Below, in pieces: positions 16,102-22,912 of a DNA stretch of 35,629 nt (position 1 is its first letter; every line of letters starts with the position of its first letter). The translations under genes and the position numbers were made by a program. This DNA comes from CAZKXU01 sp964556665 (GTDB taxonomy: Bacteria; Bdellovibrionota_C; UBA2361; CAZKXU01), in assembly GCA_964556665.1 (NCBI GenBank), contig CAZKXU010000025.1, forward strand, positions 1-35,629, read 5' to 3'. The notes below the pieces were generated by a model. It was not told where the DNA came from. It saw only the letters and a list, made by a program, of their open reading frames with translations, and ran no database searches.

Positions 16102-16470
16102 ATGAAAAATAATCTAGCTACTCAGTTAGAGCAATCAATTGATGCGTTGGAACTAACAAAACGGATAGTTCAGGCATGTGAAGATGCGAAAGGGTTAGAT
16201 ATTAATGTAGTTGAAGTGTCAAAGATCTTTGGATTGGCAGATTATTTTGTCTTTGTTACAGGACGCTCAGATAGGCAGGTACAAGGGATCTGCAACCGAG
16301 TTCTAGAGCAGGTCACCGCAGAGCTTCCAGGCTCTGTAGAAGGGTACGAAAAGGGGCACTGGGTACTGATGGATTTTAGCGACGTAGTTGTACACATCTT
16401 CTATGAACCGATGCGGGAACATTACGGCTTAGATAGCCTCTGGTCTAAGGGTACAAAGGTTGAGCTATAA
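16102..16470 (+). CDS. rsfS: Ribosome silencing factor RsfS
   Basis: Binds ribosomal protein uL14 and blocks subunit joining when nutrients are scarce. The 122-aa product fits the Iojap/RsfS family: KGLDINVVEV, the FGLADYFVFVTGRSDRQV block, EGYEKGHWVLMDFSDVVVHI and YEPMREHYGLDSLW. Length is normal. GGAGG lies about 13 nt upstream. It is convergent with the following yeiH-type gene, 2 bp between stops. The usual partner nadD is about 8.6 kb upstream. Confidence 0.95.
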   Translation: MKNNLATQLEQSIDALELTKRIVQACEDAKGLDINVVEVSKIFGLADYFVFVTGRSDRQVQGICNRVLEQVTAELPGSVEGYEKGHWVLMDFSDVVVHIFYEPMREHYGLDSLWSKGTKVEL

Positions 16471-16472
16471 GG

Positions 16473-17477
16473 CTATATCAACAAGAGTATCGAAGCCGCA
16501 CTAATTAAAGCCACGACTATCGCTCCACCTAACCCAACTAATAGTGGTGTCATACCAACATGCTTGAAAGAGCTAATCGATGTATTAAGCCCTATGCCAG
16601 CCATTGCTAGAAGAATTAAAAATTTCCCTGCCTGACTAAAGTGCTCTATCCATACAGGCGTAATAACACCGCCTGTGCCCAGGAATGCCATAAAAAAATA
16701 ACCGAAAAGAAACCAGGGGAAAGCTCTTAGAAAGTCAATCTTCGTTCGCTCCGTGCTGCTTTCGCGACGCATGAACCAGAGGCCGATTAAAATAGCAAGC
16801 GGCGCCATAAAACAGTTTCGAACGAGCTTTACAGTTGTAGCGATCCGACCGGCCTCGTCCGAGAACATAAACCCTGCGCCTACTACCTGTGGAGTCGAAT
16901 GAATAGCAGTACCGGCAAAGACACCGAACTGAAGATCAGAAGCCTCAACCATCCGTCCCAAGAGCGGATAGAGTAGTATTGCAAGCAGACCGAATAGCGC
17001 AACAGTAGCAACCGCATAACTTGTCTCCTCCTGCTTTGACTTGATGAGCGGTGCTACGATAGCTATAGCCGAAGTTCCACAAATAGTTGTTCCAGCTGCT
17101 AATAGTATAGAGAGCCGTAAGTTAAGCTTCATTAAACTGCCAAGTCCCAATATAACCAACATACCAATGGTCATAGTGATAAGTATCACAGCGAAGATCT
17201 CAGCTCCGACCGAAGCAACTGTGGAAAAATTAAGGGCTGCGCCCATGAGAATTATCCCCCAGATAAGGAGATTCTCGGATGCTTTTACACCAGGCCGCAG
17301 AAGATCTGCGACACCAAAGCGGGTACTAATTAACAATCCGAAGATAATTGCTAATACCGAGGCCTCAAGCGGATGCTTGCCGCCCACGATCACCATTTCT
17401 GAGATAGCCGTGGCGCCTAGCCCTATAAATGCGAGGAAGAACCAGCCTGGAATTCTATGAAAAAAGTTAGCTGTCAT
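16473..17477 (-). CDS. YeiH/UPF0324-family membrane protein
   Basis: Putative inner-membrane transporter of the YeiH family (often annotated as a sulfate exporter; the substrate is unproven). The 334-aa product has about ten hydrophobic spans and the family blocks GTTICGTSAIAIVAPLI, VATVALFGLLAILLYPLLG and GTAIHSTPQVVGAG followed by TVKLVRN. Length fits the family. No Shine-Dalgarno precedes the ATG. It is divergent from the TPR gene at 17535 with only 57 bp between, so promoters overlap. It sits inside the rsfS-gpmI block on the opposite strand, suggesting a later insertion. Confidence 0.88.
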   Translation of the reverse strand: MTANFFHRIPGWFFLAFIGLGATAISEMVIVGGKHPLEASVLAIIFGLLISTRFGVADLLRPGVKASENLLIWGIILMGAALNFSTVASVGAEIFAVILITMTIGMLVILGLGSLMKLNLRLSILLAAGTTICGTSAIAIVAPLIKSKQEETSYAVATVALFGLLAILLYPLLGRMVEASDLQFGVFAGTAIHSTPQVVGAGFMFSDEAGRIATTVKLVRNCFMAPLAILIGLWFMRRESSTERTKIDFLRAFPWFLFGYFFMAFLGTGGVITPVWIEHFSQAGKFLILLAMAGIGLNTSISSFKHVGMTPLLVGLGGAIVVALISAASILLLI

Positions 17478-17534
17478 ATGAAGTTGTAAGATGCAAGTTG
17501 AAAATACTAAAACTTATCTATAAGATATTATAAT

Positions 17535-18818
17535 ATGATATCCCGTCTTAACAGATTACTCATCGCAATTATACTGGTAGGTTTTGCATGTTACGCTTTC
17601 TACCTTAATCCTAAATCTATTGAGGTAAATCTTGGCCCTGATACTAAATTTTCTGCGCCATTGGCTATTATATTAATGACAGTGTTTGCATTCGGCGTGC
17701 TGTGCACCACCGTTATCGCGGTGTTTTTTGGGGTAAAGGCCTATTTTAGAGAGAAGGGTTTTCTTAATCGGGAACGTGCACGTGAGCAGTTTTATAAGGG
17801 CCTAGTTGAGGCGCGCGGCTATTTGGCTGCTGAGGAATATGGCAAGGCTCAGACTGAATGGCAAAAGATAGTAAATAAAGATCCTACTAACATAATTGCT
17901 CGTATTGAACTCTCAAAAGCACTAGAAAAATCAGAAGATCTGCGTGAAGCCTTAAAGGTAGTAGATGCAGCGCGTGCTGCGGAGCCCGGAAATGTCGAGG
18001 TCCTCTTTCGTGCCGCCGAGCTTAATCTTGCATTAAACAACAGAACTGCAGCGATCGATAATCTTGCCTTATTACTATATAGCCATCCTTCCGCTCGCGC
18101 GGCACGTATGGCGCGGACAATATCAGAGGAGTTAAACCGGATTGAAGATGCGCTTGAGTATCAGGATAAACTTACACAATTAAGTTCGGAAGATGAGGCC
18201 TCAGAGCAAGTCATTAAAAGATTACAGTTTAAGCGCATTATGCGGGATACTGCAGATGACAGGAGCAAGCGCCTAGGAGAACTTAGGTCGTTTGTTAAAT
18301 GCGCTGAGCTACCTGAGGCATTCCATGAGCTTTCTGAACTAGAAGCTCAAGCAGGAAATATCGAAGACTCGGCAAAGTTACTGTTTAAAGCTGGCAGGCT
18401 CAGTGGTAATAGTAGCTTTACCCATAAAGCAGCTAATCTGTGGCTTAAAAATGGCCACCCTGATAGGGCCGTAGCTACAGCTAAAGCTGCTATAGCAGAA
18501 GCGAAAGGAGAGCCTAAGCTTTTAGCAGCCCTTGATCTGATCCGGCTCTATCTTACTCTTAACATGGCAGAGGATGCGAAACAGGAGCTTGCAAGATTCG
18601 ATCTTCTCCTTTCAAAGGAAGGTATTAAACCAGGCAAGGATGTTAGTCGGGAACTTTTAATGCTGCGAGCTTACTGTTTTCTTTTATTAAACGATTCAGC
18701 TGAGGCTTTACGAGCCTTACGCAAACTATCCGAGTCAGATTTTAAAATGTCAGAGGATCTGCCGTTTAGAGTGGCAAATGATACGGAGGCACCGGCGGCT
18801 AGACTCTCGACACCGTAA
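17535..18818 (+). CDS. LapA-like membrane domain fused to TPR protein
   Basis: The 427-aa inner-membrane protein has two N-terminal spans (about 5-23 and 41-66) around a short segment NPKSIEVNLG, the layout of the LapA/DUF1049 domain. A soluble region of TPR repeats follows (residues about 85-400; for example AEEYGKAQTEWQKIVNKDP, ALKVVDAARAAEPGNVEVL). In enterobacteria LapA and LapB are separate proteins controlling LPS synthesis; here the two parts appear joined. No zinc-binding rubredoxin-like tail of LapB is visible. It lies 3 bp before gpmI, so the two are co-transcribed. The LPS role is inference. Confidence 0.75.
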   Translation: MISRLNRLLIAIILVGFACYAFYLNPKSIEVNLGPDTKFSAPLAIILMTVFAFGVLCTTVIAVFFGVKAYFREKGFLNRERAREQFYKGLVEARGYLAAEEYGKAQTEWQKIVNKDPTNIIARIELSKALEKSEDLREALKVVDAARAAEPGNVEVLFRAAELNLALNNRTAAIDNLALLLYSHPSARAARMARTISEELNRIEDALEYQDKLTQLSSEDEASEQVIKRLQFKRIMRDTADDRSKRLGELRSFVKCAELPEAFHELSELEAQAGNIEDSAKLLFKAGRLSGNSSFTHKAANLWLKNGHPDRAVATAKAAIAEAKGEPKLLAALDLIRLYLTLNMAEDAKQELARFDLLLSKEGIKPGKDVSRELLMLRAYCFLLLNDSAEALRALRKLSESDFKMSEDLPFRVANDTEAPAARLSTP

Positions 18819-18821
18819 CTT

Positions 18822-20336
18822 ATGTCAAAGAGAATAGCCCTACTCTGTATTTTAGATGGCCTTGGACTTAATCCTAATCCTATAGGTAATGCCGTTACGA
18901 TTGCTCGTAAGCCTACTCTAGATAAGCTGTTTGAGAGCTGCCCTCATAGCACACTAGTAACCTTTGGTGAACGTGTCGGGTTGCCGGAGGGACAGATGGG
19001 GAACTCAGAGGTTGGGCACCTTAACATCGGAGCAGGCCGAGTCGTTGAGCAGTGGCTATATAGGATAGGCAAAGCATTAAAAAATAATTACTTGGCAGAG
19101 TCTACAGCTTATAGAGGTTTTTTATCCTCAACCAAAAAGTCAAAACGAATCCATTTAATCGGACTATTTAGTGATGGAGGTGTTCACTCTCACAGAGAAC
19201 ACCTACTCTTAACGATAGAAAGCTTATTACGTGACAGTAATGCTGAGCTTGCAATACATCTGCTCTTGGATGGACGGGACACGGATCCGCGTATCGGATT
19301 AGAGAATGTACGTGAGTTTGAATCTTGGGCTCAAAATAAGCCAAGACTAAAAATCGCTTCGATTGCGGGGAGATTCTACGGCATGGATCGAGACAACCGT
19401 TGGGAGCGCACTGTTAAAGCAGTGGCGGCGCTTGCAGGGAACGGCGCAAAAGCGGCATCCGCCTCAGCCTGGATTGAGGATTCATATAGTCGCAATATAT
19501 CTGATGAATTTGTAGAGCCTATGGTTATAGAGCCGCTTGGCATTAAGGCTGATGACGGAGTTCTCTTTTATAATTTTCGTGCCGATCGGATGCGCCAAAT
19601 TGTTAAAGCCTTGACTCAACCAAATTTTACCGATTTCAAGCGCGACTATACTCCATTTGCTGCTGAGCGCGTGCTGTGCTTCACTGACTATGATCGTACT
19701 TTCGGATTACCCTATCTTTTTGAACAGATAAATATTGAAAACCACTTAGGGGAAGTTCTTTCCCTTAATGGACTTAGGCAGCTAAGAGTAGCCGAAACAG
19801 AGAAATATCCGCATGTCACATATTTTTTTAATGGTGGAGTAGAAAAGCCATATAACGGTGAAGACCGCAAGCTTATCCCCTCACCGCGTGATGTCAAAAC
19901 ATATGATTTAAAACCTGAGATGAGCGCTGCGGGTGTATGTAAAACCGTGATCGATGGTATAAACGCCGAGCGTTACGACCTTATTGTCGTGAACTTTGCT
20001 AACCCTGACATGGTTGGACATACAGGAGTCTTAGAAGCGGCGGTAAAGGCAGTTGAGACAGTAGACCGCTGCTTAGGTGAAATCTTAGATACTCTAAAAT
20101 CAAAGGACGGTCAGGCCATCATCATCGCAGATCACGGAAATTGCGAGCAGATGATCGACTACGAAACCGGTGCTCCGCATACGGCACATACGATGTTCCC
20201 GGTACCAGTCATACTCTTTAACTCAACAGCCAAAGGAGTCATATCTGGTGGAGCACTTTCTGATATCGCGCCAACTATACTAAAAATGATTGGCCTGCAG
20301 CAGCCATCTGAGATGACAGGACGTTCATTAATTTAA
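18822..20336 (+). CDS. gpmI: 2,3-bisphosphoglycerate-independent phosphoglycerate mutase
   Basis: Interconverts 3- and 2-phosphoglycerate in glycolysis and gluconeogenesis with a Mn-dependent phosphoserine mechanism. The 504-aa length is normal. The catalytic serine is S62 in MGNSEVGH. Metal ligands include D12 (ILDGLG) and the C-terminal ADHGNCEQM, HTAHT and NFANPDMVGHTG blocks. The substrate loop LLLDGRDTDPR is intact. It begins 3 bp after the LapA-TPR gene with no own ribosome site, so it is probably coupled to it. A composite palindromic repeat follows. Confidence 0.97.
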   Translation: MSKRIALLCILDGLGLNPNPIGNAVTIARKPTLDKLFESCPHSTLVTFGERVGLPEGQMGNSEVGHLNIGAGRVVEQWLYRIGKALKNNYLAESTAYRGFLSSTKKSKRIHLIGLFSDGGVHSHREHLLLTIESLLRDSNAELAIHLLLDGRDTDPRIGLENVREFESWAQNKPRLKIASIAGRFYGMDRDNRWERTVKAVAALAGNGAKAASASAWIEDSYSRNISDEFVEPMVIEPLGIKADDGVLFYNFRADRMRQIVKALTQPNFTDFKRDYTPFAAERVLCFTDYDRTFGLPYLFEQINIENHLGEVLSLNGLRQLRVAETEKYPHVTYFFNGGVEKPYNGEDRKLIPSPRDVKTYDLKPEMSAAGVCKTVIDGINAERYDLIVVNFANPDMVGHTGVLEAAVKAVETVDRCLGEILDTLKSKDGQAIIIADHGNCEQMIDYETGAPHTAHTMFPVPVILFNSTAKGVISGGALSDIAPTILKMIGLQQPSEMTGRSLI

Positions 20337-20357
20337 GTAGGATAAATTATCTCCCAA

Positions 20358-20515
20358 CTGGGACCGCGGGACGCGCCTGGGCAGTGCACTGCTGCCAGGC
20401 AGCGTAAGATAGTTGCTTGCGAAGCAAGCTTCTACAAGTCCACGCGAAGCGTGGTCCAGCCCGCTACGTCTAACTTGCAACGGCGATCAAGCGGGCTAGA
20501 AGCCCGCGGTCCCAG
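20358..20515. repeat. Composite palindromic repeat with 84-bp insert in left arm
   Basis: The left arm CTGGGACCGCGGG (20358-20370) is interrupted by 84 bp (20371-20454) and resumes at TCCAGCCCGC (20455-20464). After a 26-bp loop the right arm (20491-20515) is intact. Two arm bases (CT) are missing at the junction. The insert is the exact reverse complement of that at 26861-26944. Confidence 0.92.
20371..20454. mobile_element. 84-bp hairpin-rich insert nested in a palindromic repeat
   Basis: The unit contains three hairpins: a near-palindrome around GCCTGGGCAGTGCACTGC, then GCTTGC-GAA-GCAAGC, then CCACGC-GAA-GCGTGG. It codes for nothing. An identical unit lies at 26861-26944 and a diverged, enlarged one within 9550-9713, always in the same position and orientation relative to the host arm. 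Mobility is inferred from this distribution. Confidence 0.7.
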
Positions 20516-20618
20516 TGGATCTAAAATCTAATATTACTGCCTACTATGTGACATAAATCCGGCAACAGCCGGATTTAGCAATAACTATATAAGGCTAAAA
20601 TAGGATAAATACAATATA

Positions 20619-20784
20619 ATTGCTATTTTTCTATTGTTTATTCTGCTAGATAGGCTGTTTATTCACTTTTACATGTATAAATGAAGATTTTTTTGTATAT
20701 AACTGCTGTTTTCTGTTGTTTATTTAATTAAATAAGCTATAACCTCACATTTATATATTTAAATGAGGTTTTTCTGAATTAAGA
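20619..20784 (+). promoter_or_regulatory. Tandem duplicated hairpin leader (82/83-bp units)
   Basis: Two imperfect copies of an AT-rich unit starting TGCTxTTTT (20621 and 20704) follow each other directly. Each contains a hairpin: TTCA...TGAA (20662-20685) then a T-run, and ACCTCA...TGAGGT (20742-20769) then TTTTCT. A T-A pair in the first stem is a C-G pair in the second, so pairing is preserved. Both look like intrinsic terminators or attenuators. They lie between gpmI and the oxygenase-methyltransferase gene. Confidence 0.65.
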
Positions 20785-20804
20785 ATGGTTTGCTAATTAT
20801 CTAG

Positions 20805-20833
20805 CTGACATAATTTTTATTGCAGTCTAATAT
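20805..20833 (+). promoter_or_regulatory. Possible promoter of the TDO-methyltransferase gene
   Basis: CTGACA (20805-20810), a 17-bp spacer and TAATAT (20828-20833) give a moderate sigma-70 match. Transcription would begin about at the ATG at 20838, again suggesting a leaderless or very short-leader mRNA. It is weaker than the arsR and mazG cases. Confidence 0.35.
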
Positions 20834-20837
20834 ATTT

Positions 20838-22868
20838 ATGTTTAATCAAGCTTATTTAGCTGGCCCTGGACCTGACGAACGAGGTGGTAATAAACTAGAT
20901 TTTAATTTGCTAAGTAAGCTAGCGAGGACTGCATGTGCCATTCCATATGTGATTGGAAATGAAGAGCGACATCAACTACATCGAGAATTATCTCAACTAT
21001 TGATTGATAGAGAGCTGGGAGCTACGCTTATCGAACAAATAGATCGCCTTCCTCTTGCCAGACAGCGCACAGCACTTCTCGATCTTGTCCTGGTGGCACG
21101 CGCACTTACCGTCAATGGCATTGCACCCGCAAACAATATTGCAGCAGCGATTGAGCTGCTTTCAACGAAACTCGGAATGCTGCCTACCCTAACCTATGAA
21201 TTAATTATTTTATCTAATCCAGCAGAGCAAACTCGCACCTTTACCGCTGGCGTGACAGGAGTGTCAGAACGGAGATTTTATCTTGGGCATCAAAAAATAG
21301 AGGGTCTCTTTCTTGGAGCTGTAAGGGAAACTGTGGCTGCTATAAGCGCGCTTTCAAGAGGACAAATGAAAGACGCAGCGAGCTACCTACAAAGCGTTAG
21401 TGACCTATTGACTCGATCAACTCAGGTTCTGGCACAGGATTTTTTGCCTATTGACCCCCAAGATTTTGCCAAATTTAGAAGATACTTAGATCCGAGCGGA
21501 GGCTATCAGGGTCCAAGTGGACTTCATTCGGCAGTAGTGCACGCTTTAAGATTTTTAGTATTTGGGGAGGCCCTTACTACACGAATTGAATTAGTGGAGC
21601 GTCATCGCAGCTACTTTCCCCGACAACATGATGGAATTTTGGATAGCTCAATAGCGCTGGCAAGACAAAAGCGTTCCATCGTCGACATGACCCGCCTTCT
21701 ACCACCAGGCTCAAACCTGATTAAAGTAGTCGCTCATCTTTGTGACCTAATAATTAAGCATACCGAGGTTCATTTTCATGTAGTACGAAGAATGATCTCA
21801 GATTTATCAAGTCTTGGCACTGCTGAACAGCAGATCGGAGTGTTCCTGGGATCTGCACTTAGCGCTATGAAAAAGAGTGCGGAGAGTCTCGGCACTCATA
21901 ATAGCGGCGTTTTAGATCTTTTACAAATGCCTCCTGATCGAGTTAGGCAGTACCGAAGTGCGTACTATCAAAGGACCGCAGAACTTGAAAGCCGCGCCAA
22001 GGACGGAATGGATCTTGGAAGAAGATACGAGAACGAAGCGAAATTTGCACTAAGTCGTTGCAACCTTACTATTGATCCCACAGATAAAGTCCTAGATTTG
22101 GCCTGTGGCACTGGCGGACACGCCCAACTATTTAGACAGTTAACTGGAGCTTCTGTTGAGGCTCGTGATATCTCAGCATACGCTATTGAACAGGCTATCG
22201 TTAATGATCAGATCTTGCGTAGCAAGTACAAAGGAAAAGCAACAATCAATTTTGCAGTTGGAAATATGGGGGATATTAAAATGTCCCTGAATCCAAATGA
22301 CACCTTTGCTTTAATCACTATATTAGGTTCCTCCTTCATGTACCTTGAAAGCAAGAAAGCGCATCAACAGGCATTGGCTGACTACTTCAGCATATTGCGA
22401 AATGGAGGTCGATTGGTGATTCAGTGGCGCGACACCTTGACAAACCGAGATATGACAGTAGAGACAAGAGCAAGTCAAGAGCTTGGTGTTAAGACATATT
22501 TTACAGATGACAGAGGTGAGGTTTACGAAGACTGTGACCTTGGAGATGGTTGCTTTAGATACAATGCGGAAGTTAGCAACAAAGATGGTTTAATCCACAG
22601 ACCAGCTGAGAATGGCTCACTGGAAGGGTGGTATGATAGCGATGGTGTTCTTCATTATGCCTTTGGTCGTGTATATTTTGACAAATCAGGCAACAAGCAA
22701 GATCTCGGCACTACGGAAATTATTAACTATATGACAACCTCGGCTGCTCCAATACTTACTGAAATGCTTAAAAGCGCCGGTTTTAAAAATATTCGATTAG
22801 AGCAAGCTGAACTCTCTCCTGGTGGTGCAAGAGTACTCGTAGCGTTAATTGCGGAGAAGGAAGTTTAG
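20838..22868 (+). CDS. TDO-like heme dioxygenase domain fused to SAM methyltransferase
   Basis: I start at ATG 20838 (676 aa); an in-frame TTG at 20820 would give 682 aa, and residue numbers here count from that TTG. Residues about 150-350 resemble tryptophan 2,3-dioxygenase. They contain YLGHQKIEGLFL with H157 at the catalytic-base position, DFAKFRRYLDPSGGYQG (about 215-231) matching the TDO FR..L.P.SGFQS block, and TEVHFHVVRRMI with H318 at the heme-ligand position. The TDO substrate loop GTGGS is replaced by LGTAEQ, so the substrate probably differs. Residues about 400-680 are a class I methyltransferase (motif I VLDLACGTGGHAQ, 424-436). The next gene follows after 44 bp. The domain calls are from motif memory; the heme part is the less certain one. 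Confidence 0.78.
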   Translation: MFNQAYLAGPGPDERGGNKLDFNLLSKLARTACAIPYVIGNEERHQLHRELSQLLIDRELGATLIEQIDRLPLARQRTALLDLVLVARALTVNGIAPANNIAAAIELLSTKLGMLPTLTYELIILSNPAEQTRTFTAGVTGVSERRFYLGHQKIEGLFLGAVRETVAAISALSRGQMKDAASYLQSVSDLLTRSTQVLAQDFLPIDPQDFAKFRRYLDPSGGYQGPSGLHSAVVHALRFLVFGEALTTRIELVERHRSYFPRQHDGILDSSIALARQKRSIVDMTRLLPPGSNLIKVVAHLCDLIIKHTEVHFHVVRRMISDLSSLGTAEQQIGVFLGSALSAMKKSAESLGTHNSGVLDLLQMPPDRVRQYRSAYYQRTAELESRAKDGMDLGRRYENEAKFALSRCNLTIDPTDKVLDLACGTGGHAQLFRQLTGASVEARDISAYAIEQAIVNDQILRSKYKGKATINFAVGNMGDIKMSLNPNDTFALITILGSSFMYLESKKAHQQALADYFSILRNGGRLVIQWRDTLTNRDMTVETRASQELGVKTYFTDDRGEVYEDCDLGDGCFRYNAEVSNKDGLIHRPAENGSLEGWYDSDGVLHYAFGRVYFDKSGNKQDLGTTEIINYMTTSAAPILTEMLKSAGFKNIRLEQAELSPGGARVLVALIAEKEV

Positions 22869-22912
22869 GACATGATGATCATGAACTCATTTAATTTTGG
22901 AAGTACCAGTAT

